Assembly: GCA_003427395.1 (NCBI GenBank)
Contig: BFEA01000243.1
Span: 1,374,254 to 1,405,300, forward strand
Source of the DNA: Chara braunii
Lineage: Eukaryota > Streptophyta > Charophyceae > Charales > Characeae
DNA: 31,047 nucleotides
Direction: 5' to 3'
Made by a program: the position numbers and the translations under genes
In this document: piece by piece, positions 10,623-19,398 of the stretch
How positions within the stretch are numbered: the first letter of the stretch is position 1
How the letters are laid out: each line of letters starts with the position of its first letter
The notes under the pieces: model-generated
What the model was told of the DNA's origin: nothing
The model's database searches: none
The model's input: only the letters and a program-made list of their open reading frames with translations

Positions 10623-10840
10623 GACTCCCACATGATGATTACAGTGAACAGCGGCATGATGGCAGGTCCACCTTTTCGATGTGGGTCTAACGGTGGATTG
10701 CGTCAAATCTGCTCTCAAAGATCCACACCACAGAGGGGGGTCAGCAATCGACCACTTCTTGCTTGTAAAACATCATATGATGTGTCGATACAACCGACAT
10801 TCAGAACTGATCGGTGAGCATCTTGTGCTACGCCAATTAG
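10623..10840. repeat. Direct repeat B, copy 1 (218 bp, period 277)
   Basis: This block starts GACTCCCACATGATGATTAC and matches 10900-11117 without a net length change. A short third relative (GACTCCCTCATGATGAC) lies near 9247. Shared blocks include GGGGGTCAGCAATC.ACCAC and GGTGAGCATCT.GTGCTACGC. Confidence 0.85.
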
Positions 10841-10899
10841 TTCGTCATGCGGCCTCAATATTCCCCCGCGATTCCTCATTTTGGGGTTCTCGCGTCATG

Positions 10900-11117
10900 G
10901 ACTCCCTCATGATGACTACAGTAAACAGTGGCAGGGTAGCAGGTCCCCTTCTCCGATATGGATCTCACGGTGGAGTGCGAAACTCTGCTCTCGAAGATCC
11001 AAACCGGGAAAGGGGGTCAGCAATCAACCACTGTATGATCGTAAGGCATCATACGATCTGTCCATTACATCGGCATTCGGAACTGTTTGGTGAGCATCTG
11101 GTGCTACGCCAACAATT
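10900..11117. repeat. Direct repeat B, copy 2
   Basis: This is the second 218-bp copy, 277 bp downstream of the first and in the same orientation. Confidence 0.85.
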
Positions 11118-11215
11118 TCCAAACACGACCGCGAGGTTCCCTAGGAGTGCTTTTGCCACTCGACAGCATAGACTGCCGATTGTTTGGCACCGAGGGAAGG
11201 TTGTCAATTTCTTAC

Positions 11216-11281
11216 GGCGGGAGAGACTCGTGATCACTTTCGTCGTCTGTATGCGTGCTGATGGTGTTTGGCATTGCATAC
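11216..11281. repeat. Direct repeat D, copy 2
   Basis: This is the second copy of the short block at 9908-9975. It is followed about 60 bp later by a palindrome-like site at 11338. Confidence 0.6.
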
Positions 11282-11379
11282 TTGACGTACTGGTGGTGTG
11301 CGCTGCATTTGTCTAAATCTCACGGGATTTAAGTGTCTCGCATGCATCCGACATAAGAATCTGCGATGATGCGGACTTG

Positions 11380-11675
11380 CCAATATTTACCTACATTATT
11401 GTGTCGGATTCATCCGACTCTAAAATCAGTTACATATTTGCGCACCCGCCATTTCTACACGAAACATCTCTAATCGGTGTCGGGCAAGGCTTGTCGTCCG
11501 GTTCAAGGCTGGTTGTGCACGTCAAATGCCCAGTCCGATATTTGCCTACGTCGTTGTGTCGGATTCGTCCGACTCTAAAATCTTTTACATACTTGCACAG
11601 CCGCCATTTCTACATGATACATGTATAATCGGTGCGGGTCAAGGCTTGTCGTCCGGTTCAAGGTTGCCTATGCAC
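11380..11675. repeat. Direct repeat C, two 141-bp copies at 155-bp period
   Basis: Copies at 11380-11520 and 11535-11675 share TTGTGTCGGATTC.TCCGACT at the palindrome, CGCCATTTCTACA, and AAGGCTTGTCGTCCGGTTCA. Both are open in one frame and encode a repeated SDSSDSKI peptide. That peptide comes largely from the palindrome, so the frame is probably incidental. Confidence 0.88.
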
Positions 11676-12098
11676 TGTCTTTTTGTTTCGTTGCGCTGCC
11701 CTGTACCGTGCTCCCCAACTAGCCGACGCATCTCTGTCGCTTTTTCATTGCCAAAGTCCAACAACTGTCTCGGCTATGATTTAGGTCAACGTCTTTATTC
11801 TGCTCGACGCACGGAAAAGTCGAACGCTTCTCAACACATGCTTCACGGGTTTGATACGACGACGGTCGATCAAGATTTCTCTCCCACGCCAGCTTGCCTT
11901 CAGTTACGTTTTCGGCAGGAATTGGCTGGGAAGGGATTGGTTATGGGCGTTGGAGTTCCGAGCAATGCCGATAGTACTTCTTCTTGACTTGAGCCATGTG
12001 CTTCCTCTGGAAAACGGTCACGTGACTCAAACACTCAGCATCGACGGAAGAGAACACAGTTGTCCACCTCCACTGCGGATTCGTAGATCTGTGGTGAC

Positions 12099-12542
12099 GT
12101 GCTCGAAGACCACATAAACACTGGAAGCGAGGGCCAGTTTGTTAGTGTCGATTGTATATCCCGAGTCTCTTCAGCATGTTCTAAAATGACTGACGCTAGA
12201 ATGTCGAGCTCCATACCCGAGGGGAATCTCAGGGACTGTAGTTATAGTGGGACAGAGTACGTGTATGGTGCGAATAACTGCACAACTGCCGGTTCATCCT
12301 TGGGAGTTGTCGATGGGGGTGATAGGGTTTCCTCGTCTACTCCTCCGCAGTGCCAGGAGAGTCAAGGACCGTCCACAGATGAAATCACTAAGTACTGCTA
12401 TACACGAGATAGTCAGACCTCGCGCTATCTCTCCGAAGAGGACAGCCACATACGGTACATTTTGCCGGCGCCTATGCCCGGTGAAAGAAGACCCTATTCT
12501 ATGGCAAACAGAGAACCTGCCAAAAAGACACAACATTGGTGA
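12099..12542 (+). pseudogene. Possible N-terminal extension of the DUF7869-like gene
   Basis: About 147 codons are open, rich in Ser, Thr and Cys with no recognised domain. They are in the same frame as the following segment and separated from it only by a TGA at 12540-12542, where a Trp codon would fit. An overlapping second frame near 12540-12624 contains a Cys-rich stretch (C.HF.QCKGC) that could be the true link into the cysteine motif downstream. No start codon can be chosen with confidence. Confidence 0.35.
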
Positions 12543-12545
12543 GCT

Positions 12546-13201
12546 ATGGGCAAACTCAGGATGCAGTCACTTCAGGCAGTGCAAGGGATGCTCTGTTGTA
12601 GGCGGATGTGTTGCGCTGAACTGACAGCCGAAGATGTCAGGCCGGTGCGGGAGGCATTTTACTCGAAAAGTTTCACGGAAAGGACGAAGTGGTGGTTGCA
12701 AACCATACATGACTTCACAGTTATGGAAGGTGGTGTTGAGCGGGTCAGGCCTGTAGCTTGCAAACGGAAGATGTGCGTGGAGGCATACTGTAACATTCTC
12801 GACATTTTTCGTAACACCTTCTATGTCTACAAAAGGATGTACGATAACGATGTTATCGTTAGGGAGCATGGGCACTCGGGCTTGTCTAAACCATCCGAAA
12901 AAGTCGTCGCGATGCTTGCACTGTTGAAACGATTCATCGACGACCACGCCGATAGTATGCCGAATGACATGGTGTGGAAAGACGGAGTTTGTCGTCCTCG
13001 CCGTAGGATTCCTGCGGCATTCACAAAACGAGCAATTTACGAATCATTGCGCTCTGATCTTTTGATGTGCCACTCGGAAGTTGTGTCGGAGTCGACTTTC
13101 TATGCTATGTGGAGTAAGCACTTCTGGCACGTGAGTCTAGCTATGTCGAACACATTCACGAAGTGCACAAAATTTATATTCTACAAGCAGTACATCGCTA
13201 G
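12546..13201 (+). pseudogene. DUF7869-like protein, N-terminal segment
   Basis: This segment encodes a Cys-rich patch (LCCRRMCCAEL), a helical region with VRPVREAFYSK and KMCVEAYCNILDI, a loop ending RRRIPAAFTKRAIYE, and a segment ESTFYAMWSKHFWHV followed by FTKC. By memory this order (Cys motif, C...ILDI-type block, STFY..WK.HF, then a FTKC.TC knuckle) matches the N-terminal half of eukaryotic proteins carrying DUF7869. The second Cys pair of the knuckle is disturbed here (KCTKF). Near 13200 the frame breaks: the expected basic coiled stretch (RDRKKSKDRMRKHQEL) continues in another phase from 13202, which needs a small indel or an unseen short intron. Confidence 0.6.
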
Positions 13202-14158
13202 AGGGACCGTAAGAAATCCAAAGATAGGATGCGGAAACATCAAGAGCTGCAAGTCAACCACAGGCTAGACTATAGCCGCTGCAAAATGGATTCCATCTTG
13301 CAGCAGTCCGAGTGTTTGTGCATCATTATCGACGGCAGGGATCAAAAGAAAACTACCATACCGCATATAGGACAGGCTAACTACTCGAAGGACTTGCACC
13401 ACGAGAGGATGATGAAGACTGGTCTCACGGTCGTTCTGCTCCATGGCCGGGATCCGTCTATATATGTTTACACATATTTTCCTTACTACACCCATGGTCC
13501 CAGCAGTACGGCGACGTGTTTAATGCGGACACTTACGGAGATCCAATCTAGTGGGAAACCTCTACCGCTGTTTCTTCGTATTCAAGCAGACAACTGCTTC
13601 AAAGAAAACAAGAATAGATTCATCTGCGCATTGGCAATACTTCTTGTGAAGTTCCGGATTTTCAAGGAAATAGAAATTGGTTTTATGATAGTTGGACACA
13701 CACACACAGACGTCGATGCCACATTTAGTGTTTTCTCCAAGAAACTTAAGGACAATGATGCCTACACAATGGATGAGTTGTTCCTTTTGCTAGAGCGGTC
13801 TCATAAGACTCCTCCACGGTGTATTTTTCTTGATAGGATAGCAGACAGGAGAGGTTTTATTTACCCGCATGTTTCAAAGCGCATGACAGGGATTTCGAAG
13901 CCTCATTTGCAGAAATTCTACATGATAAGTGATAATCCCGCCATGTCCTAAAAAGAGTATTGCACAGACGCTAAGTGGTTGCCCGAGGATGGTCCTCTTT
14001 ACTGGTTCAAACAAACAGACAACGGTGGTTACGCTGCTCCGCAACAACCTTTCGATCCTCTGCCGGTCCAACCGGCGTTCCTCGACGATTACAAAAACGG
14101 TTTGGAGGGTGTGAAGAGGTTTTTGGAAGTCTATGAAAAAAAAGAGAAACTTGGATGA
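13202..14158 (+). pseudogene. DUF7869-like core domain (RNase H-like candidate)
   Basis: Taking Met at 13229 as residue 1, the core shows CIIIDGRDQKKTTIPHI (D35, D38), a strand pair around GLTVVLLHGR..IYVYTYFP, RIQADNCFKENKN (D121), a helix, and GFMIVGHTHTDVDATFSVFSKKL (H157, H159, D161, D163). The IDG.DQ / DN..KN / GHTH.DVD signature is what I associate with DUF7869. The strand-and-Asp layout resembles RNase H-fold (DDE-type) enzymes, but this is inference. A TAA at 13949-13951 interrupts the frame, which then reads on in phase (EYCTDAKWLPEDGP...) to a stop at 14156. The frame slips at an A8 run (14136-14143) into the next segment. Confidence 0.65.
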
Positions 14159-14856
14159 CCTTTCGAGACGAAGAGGTGACTATAATAGATAGGGTTTTCC
14201 GCTTTTGGGAAGATCATGTCAAACACGCGGGGGACATTATCGACAACAGGATGCCTTCGGCACCCATCACCGAATTTTGGCCAAAGGTCACCCATGTCGT
14301 TGAAGACAGGAGTTCTTGCTTTGATTCGGATGCATCTGAATTACAGAGAGAACCTATGTTCGTGGGTCTTCAGAGGGACAAGCCTAAGGCCAGCTTTGAT
14401 CCTTTCGAAGATGTGCATGTCGACAGTTTTGTCATTATGCAACCATCAGACGAGGACATGCGTCAAGGAGTGTCTTTTTGGGTTGGCCAGGTTCGCAGTG
14501 AAGTTGACAAGAACGAAGATTTGCCAACTTACAACCAATTGAAAGTGGAGTACTGGGTTCCAATCGGAAAAGCGAGCACACTAAGAGAATTGTATGCCGA
14601 CGCCTGGGGAAAAAAATGAAAAAGAACTCAAGGGCACGAGGAAGAGTATCAACATGTCACAACCGTTGCGTTTTCTTGAATGAGACAAACGAGGACGAAT
14701 GTCTGCGAGTCCTCCAAAAAGTTTACCACCGGTCTTGTGATTCCTTTGAAAGTAAGAAAAAATGCAACTCCTGCCCTAGAAAACGGTGTTGGCGCTGAAA
14801 CAGAAAGTGTTTCCGAAGAAGGGAGCGGGCAGGAGGCTACCTCATCGAGAGTGTGA
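14155..14856 (+). pseudogene. DUF7869-like protein, C-terminal segment
   Basis: The segment is open for 154 codons from 14155 and reads on upstream to the A8 run. It includes FRFWEDHVKHAGDII, an acidic stretch, and then DSFVIMQPSDED...SFWVGQVRSEV...LKVEYWVPIGK...LYADAW. That last part looks like the small beta-barrel (PF.VG.V...V.W..P) that follows the core in family members I remember. TGA codons at 14617 and 14677 interrupt the frame at positions where Trp would be plausible. The same frame then runs to a TGA at 14854. A palindrome of the dispersed family lies in frame at 14325-14340 and encodes SDASE. Confidence 0.55.
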
Positions 14857-15059
14857 TGGTTGTCGTCTTTTCCTGAGGAGAACGTATTGCCATGCTGGCC
14901 TATGCACACCACGCTTGACTCCATGGAATACATCGCTTAATGATTTGTGCTCTCTGGGTTACGCGCTTCAAATCAACAAAAGTTTTTCATTAATTTCCGA
15001 CATTATGCGTGGGGGCGCTTTGGTCGTCGTAGCATGACCTCGGGCTTTCGATCCTGACC

Positions 15060-15623
15060 TTGATGAAACGCTTTTATTGTGACTTTTGTCTTTTGCAGTG
15101 TGCAGACTTTCCTCTTTCGACGCACTTCAAAAACATGGCTGAGAATTCAGGCTTCATTGAAAATAAAGTGCCTGAACAACTGACCATCGTCACAACGGGA
15201 GGAGAGTCTCCTTTTCAATATGAGAGAATCTTCAGGATCGTAGCGGGTGGACAGACAATTTTTGTCATCATGGTGAGGTTTACTGATTTGAACATTTTCG
15301 ACATGCGAATATATGAGCGTCGGGGAGAAAATTGGATGCGAGGAGATTTTACAAGAGCTTATCTAAAAGCTTCAGAAGTTCTTTTGGCCTTGAGACGTGC
15401 TGTGCTCGGAGCAGGCGGTGACATTCAGGGTTTCTCGTTTGCCATTACGGAGTTTGAAGGTCTGCCTCAACCTCCAATCCCGGCTTGTATGGTGAACGAT
15501 CCGACATGGGAACCGATAGTGAACGCTCTGCGAAGAGGCTTCTTCTTAAGACTTCAATTTTTTAAGACTTTTAGTGACCCGTCTTCGTTTTTAGAGTTTT
15601 TTGTCATTATGTGGGATTTGTGA
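15060..15623 (+). CDS. Small hypothetical protein, copy 1; tentative PC4-like
   Basis: A likely start is the ATG at 15135 (MAENSGF), giving about 162 codons. The upstream part is also open but contains a TTTTGTCTTTTGCAG tract that looks like a 3' splice site, so the first exon may lie further left. The centre, FRIVAGGQTIFVIMVRF...LNIFDMRIYERRGENW, followed by a helix-forming AYLKASEVLLALRRAV, resembles the ssDNA-binding fold of the PC4/p15 transcription coactivator family. The match is weak. After RRGFF the frame runs on into Phe-rich sequence; the paralogous copy stops there, so copy 1 may have lost its original stop. It lies about 200 bp downstream of the DUF7869-like gene in the same orientation. 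Confidence 0.45.
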   Translation: MMKRFYCDFCLLQCADFPLSTHFKNMAENSGFIENKVPEQLTIVTTGGESPFQYERIFRIVAGGQTIFVIMVRFTDLNIFDMRIYERRGENWMRGDFTRAYLKASEVLLALRRAVLGAGGDIQGFSFAITEFEGLPQPPIPACMVNDPTWEPIVNALRRGFFLRLQFFKTFSDPSSFLEFFVIMWDL

Positions 15624-15793
15624 ACATTTTCGTAGTATAGTCATTTTCAGATTATTTTTACTTTTCACCACTTTGAGAGACGAGTGTCGACACTTCCCAA
15701 GTGTTGTGGTGGAATGTCAGATTAGTTGAAATTTGCACACTGTAAAGTATTAACGAAAGCCACGAGTGTCGACCCTAGCTCATGGTCGGTTAT

Positions 15794-15813
15794 GGTTCGG
15801 ATGCATCCGAACC
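15794..15813. repeat. Perfect 20-bp palindrome at a duplication junction
   Basis: GGTTCGGATGCATCCGAACC is self-complementary over 20 bases. It differs from the perfect palindrome at 7481 in both arms in a compensating way (GGTT...AACC against GGCT...AGCC). Confidence 0.95.
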
Positions 15814-15814
15814 A

Positions 15815-16083
15815 GAGAATAAGGATACTGTTACGACAAGCAAATACAAGAGCATCAAGGGGGAAACTGGATGCTGGAAGATTTTACAGCAGCTTATCTG
15901 CAAGCTGCAGATGTTCTTGTGTCCTTGAGACGTGCTGTTGTCATGGCTGGGGGAGACGTTCAAGGTTTCTCGGTTTCCATTACGAGGTTCGAAGGTCTGC
16001 CTCAACCTCCTATCTCGGCTTGCATTGTGGCCGATTCAACATGGGAACCGCTAGTGAACGCTTTGCGAAGAGGCTTCTTTTAA
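15815..16083 (+). pseudogene. Truncated copy 2 of the small protein gene
   Basis: This copy aligns with copy 1 from roughly the DMRIYERRGENW segment to RRGFF: QIQEHQGGNW, then AYLQAADVLVSLRRAV, GFSVSITRFEGLPQPP and WEPLVNALRRGFF, about 70% identical. The 5' half is missing, and an in-frame TAA sits just upstream at 15819-15821. DNA similarity continues past the stop into the 3' flank to about 16260 (GATTAGTTGAAATTT.CACA.TGTAAAGTA in both). A perfect palindrome (15794-15813) stands at the point where homology begins. Confidence 0.7.
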
Positions 16084-16722
16084 AGATTTCAAGTTCGGGA
16101 CACTTTGGTATCGTGTCTTACGTTTTTAGAGTTTCGTCAGGATGTTGGATTTGTGAATATTTTCATAGTGTAGGATTTTTTAGAGATAAATCTCGACATT
16201 TTCAAAGTTTTGTGTTCGAATATCCGATTAGTTGAAATTTTCACAATGTAAAGTACTGAGGGTTTCTGATTCATCCTGCGTCCTCGCCTTGCAAACTATT
16301 TGGTTGTGTAGAACGTGGGACTCAGTTTTGCAAGGTTAAGTTCACATTTCATGGCGTAGTGGGTGTTCTTGATTTGGATAGCCTTGCCAACTCTTTGGTT
16401 AATGGAAACTTTTGAGGTAACCGTTACGAATTCACAATATTGCGACCAGATAACTGTTATCAGTTTTTACGGCGTACTTCTCATTTGTCTCGAGAATGGT
16501 TGTGTGCATGCTTATGTGGGCTGGGTGTCCCGCTTTGTTTTTAATTTGTCTTCGCTTTTCAATCTAGTTCTCAGGAGTTGTCAATTGTCTTCAAAATCCA
16601 GTGAGATCTTTCAAAATAATTATAAGGTCCTTGGTCACTTCAGCATCTGATAATTTGTACACAGTTTGATTCGGATGTATCCTACGCATTCGTTTGAGTC
16701 TTCTCCAATGTCCAATCCTAAG

Positions 16723-17095
16723 ATGATAACGTCGCTACATAATATGCTTCCCACCACTTCACTCCGTACGATACCCGTTTGTTTTAAGAAATGTTTGGTA
16801 AAGTGATAATGTACATGCATCCGCCATCTACTTGAAATTTAAGACTGATGGTTACTACAGTTCTTAAGGGATTCCCAAGGGTGCACTTTTATTTGTTAAC
16901 ATACATCATTTGATCTCGGCGAGGACAGTGGCGGAGTGGTGGGCAGCATTGGGTAGGGATGTTACAATTTCATGGTTGCGAGGTCGAACCCGGCAAGCGG
17001 CAAATGATAACATCTCTACATAATCTTGTCCACCACTTCACTCCGTCCGACGCCGTATTGTTTTAAAAAATATCTATGAAGCTATAATTGTTCTT
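16723..17095. repeat. Pair of ~90-bp direct repeats
   Basis: 16723-16810 and 17005-17095 share TGATAAC....CTACATAAT, CCACCACTTCACTCCGT.CGA and TTGTTTTAA. They flank the tRNA-like segment at 16917-17000. Confidence 0.65.
16917..17000 (+). mobile_element. tRNA-related (SINE-like) segment
   Basis: TGGCGGAGTGG at 16929-16939 fits the RNA polymerase III A-box consensus (TRGCNNAGTGG), and AGGTCGAACCC at 16981-16991 is close to the B box (GGTTCGANNCC). Their spacing is in the range seen in tRNA-derived SINE heads. A full cloverleaf is not formed, so it is not called as a tRNA gene. Confidence 0.35.
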
Positions 17096-17109
17096 GGAAT
17101 GATAACATA

Positions 17110-17712
17110 TTGGTTAATTTTTCCTCGGAGGGTGATCCGGGCTATGATCATAAGTTTAACCTTTTGATTGATGAAGGATATTTAATGAATGACGCACGGT
17201 TGATAACATAACGGATTTTCTTCATCCGAATAATGAAATATTTGATTCGGATATATCCCAGTATTACTATAAAACTTGCCAACTTTTGTACAATGGATAT
17301 CGAAACATGTGATTCGGATGTATCCTAGTCATCCTACTTGTATTCAATTAAACTTCAAAAATGAGTTATTCTTGTCACTCTCATGCACCCTTTAAAGCCT
17401 CAACGAAGACCTTTTCCGGGTCACTCATATGCGTGCCTCACAAGGGGAAACCTTCGATACGCTACGTTTATACCAACTGTCTGAATGTGTGCAAGTTTAG
17501 TAAGGATGTATCCGACTTCAGGTATTGAACTTTTCGTCTTGAAACAAATTAAATGTGTTGAGGATTTATCCGTTGAACAGGGACTCTTATCGTTGTGTAT
17601 TAATGTATAATGAGCATCGTCTTTCGTCAACCGTATATACCTTTCGAGTTTCTTGAACGACAAAAGAACTATTTAGAAAATAATGTATTATTTTAATGAA
17701 TAACATGTTGGT
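17110..17712. other. AT-rich interval without a gene
   Basis: Four weak palindrome relatives (17247, 17314, 17502, 17560) are the only structured feature. A short minus-strand open frame at 17421-17663 overlaps two of them and has no recognisable domain. Confidence 0.5.
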
Positions 17713-17722
17713 TGTTATAACC

Positions 17723-19357
17723 GAGTATTGATGCTTTGTCTCGCCACCTCGAGTACATGACTTGCCTGGTTAAGTCCTGCGATCTCCGGAAGAAACTGAA
17801 GGAGGAGCTCGTAGAGCACACCGCGAAGGATCCGGAACTCAGTTCCATCCTTGAGCGGCTACAGGCTGATCCAGGCAGTCAGCCTGATTTAAACGAGTTT
17901 GAGGTACTGGTTTTCCGCCGCTACGGGAAACATGATCGTTTGTGTGTCTCCAACCATGAGCCTCTCGGCACACACTTTCAGGACTTGGCTCATGGCCGGA
18001 GCGGGCACTTCGACATGGCAAAAACGTACGCTAATTTGCTGAGACAGTTTATTGGTCTGGCATGAAAGGGACTGCTGAGAAATTTCTGGCTGAATGTCAA
18101 GTTTGTCAACGGATCAAACCATGCATACAAAAGCCCATGGGGCTACTCACACCCCTACCCATTCCTGATGGTCCCGAGGAGTCTGTCTCCATCGATTTCA
18201 CTGACATGGGTAAGGTAAGCAAAAACAGGTATTCACAAGTCATGGTGATTGTTGACCGATTTTCCAAATTTCTTAATTTGATCCCTTTGCCGCCCCTGGT
18301 GCCCCACGCCCCAACAGATCTAGTAATTCGTGAATTCCAACAAAAATACCTGCTGCAATTCGGAACCCCGAAGACTCTTGTGAGCGATCGGGATCCGCGT
18401 TTCATTAGCACTGAATGGAAGGATTTCACGTCTCACCTAGGAATCAAATTGTGCATGACAACTAACCGACACCCCGAAGCCAATGGTTTGCCTGAGGAAA
18501 TCAACCAGACTGTATTTCAACTTCTCGGAGCGTTGATTATTCCGGACCAGGAGACATGGGATGAGTAGTTGTATTCCGTTAAGGGGTTGTACAACAACTC
18601 CGTCCATTCTGCCACCGCCATGACACCCAACAGGTTGCACAACGTTTGGCAGATCTGTAATCTGCTCTCCTACTTATTCCCTGAGCAGCTAGCTGGCTTA
18701 ACAACCGGCAGGTTCGGCTTCAGGGCTAAGTATGATCGCTTGCTCAAAGTTGTTGTTGCAGCTATGACCAAGCGACAGCACGCCATAATCCACCATGCGA
18801 ACAAAAAGCGTCGACCATTGGAGATTCAGGCAGGAAGCTATGTCTGGGTGAAGATGTCTGAATTCTCAGAGGAGGAGGGAGTCTCACGCAAACTCCTCTC
18901 ACTCTACTACGGGCTTTGGGAAGTCTTGGATGTAATTGGGGAAGATCACTTTGGCCCCTCGTACGTTGTAGACGTGCCAGCTCACCTGCGCACATATCCC
19001 GTGTTCCATGCATCTAAACTGTATCTCCACCGTGATGCCGAGACATTCGATTACCGGGAAAATAGGATCCCTCGCGCAATCAAGGGCGAGCATGAGATAA
19101 ATAGAATCAAACAACATGTAGGTAAGGGGAGAAACAGACAGTACCAGGTGCATTTCATGTATCACCCGTTAGACGATTTGTACTGGATTTCCAAACAGGA
19201 ACTGCTATGCAGCGCACTGCCCGTTGTTAAATCTTACGAGCGACAAATTGTTGCTAACGCCACGCCAAAGATCTCAGCAAGGCCCACTGCGACAGAGTAT
19301 TCCAGGAATCTCTTTGCCTTGCTCGCCTATGATGAGTTTGCCGAGAACTCAGAATGA
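17723..19357 (+). pseudogene. Pol fragment: RNase H end, integrase, chromodomain-like tail
   Basis: The fragment starts at IDALSRH, the usual end of RNase H. The integrase zinc finger has H-x4-H (AHGRSGH) and CQVC, but a frameshift lies between them near 18045 (one frame ends at 18063, and the next reads VYWSGMKGTAEKFL). In the frame from 18062, the catalytic triad is present: D45 (SIDF), D109 (VSDRD) and E145 (LPEEINQT), with 35 residues between the last two. A TAG at 18566-18568 interrupts WDE*LYSVKGLYNNSVHSA. The same frame then continues through YVWVKM, PVFHASKLYLHRD and a chromodomain-like RQYQVHFMYHPLDDLYWIS to 19357. It would replicate as part of an LTR element in the nucleus but is non-functional as read. 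Confidence 0.88.
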
Positions 19358-19385
19358 GTTACTCGCTCGAAGGGACCTCGCTCTT

Positions 19386-19395
19386 GAGGGGGGGG
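19386..19395 (+). other. Polypurine tract of element 1
   Basis: GAGGGGGGGG lies just after the pol stop and three bases before the presumed LTR start TGTTATAACC. This is where plus-strand DNA priming occurs in LTR elements. Confidence 0.6.
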
Positions 19396-19398
19396 TAG

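Larger units (their letters stand above)
6465..17573. repeat. Dispersed palindrome family TCGGATNNATCCGA (about 20 copies)
   Basis: Copies or near-copies start at 6465, 6676, 6851, 6991, 7235, 7481, 7550, 9335, 9718, 10077, 10430, 11338, 11404, 11559, 14325, 15794, 16671, 17247, 17314, 17502 and 17560. The core is CGGAT + two variable bases + ATCCG. The central pair is TC, GA, TA, CA, CC, GC or GT in different copies. Copies fall into local styles: GTTCGGAT..ATCCGAACC at 6.6-7.6 and 15.8 kb, TGTNTCGGAT..ATCCGAC at 9.3-11.6 kb, and GATTCGGATRTATCC at 16.7-17.3 kb. Spacing is irregular, so this is not a CRISPR array. I saw no clear copy of the full palindrome outside this span. Confidence 0.9.

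Noticed and set aside
6465-11675. CRISPR-like array of palindromic repeats
   Set aside because: Spacing ranges from 69 bp to over 2 kb, the repeats are short and variable, there are no cas genes, and the DNA is eukaryotic.
16917-17000. A functional tRNA gene
   Set aside because: A- and B-like boxes are present, but acceptor and anticodon stems do not pair and the B box is imperfect.
6465-17573. Integrated large DNA virus region
   Set aside because: The shared motif and unknown frames invite this, but no capsid, packaging ATPase, polymerase or other hallmark gene is visible.
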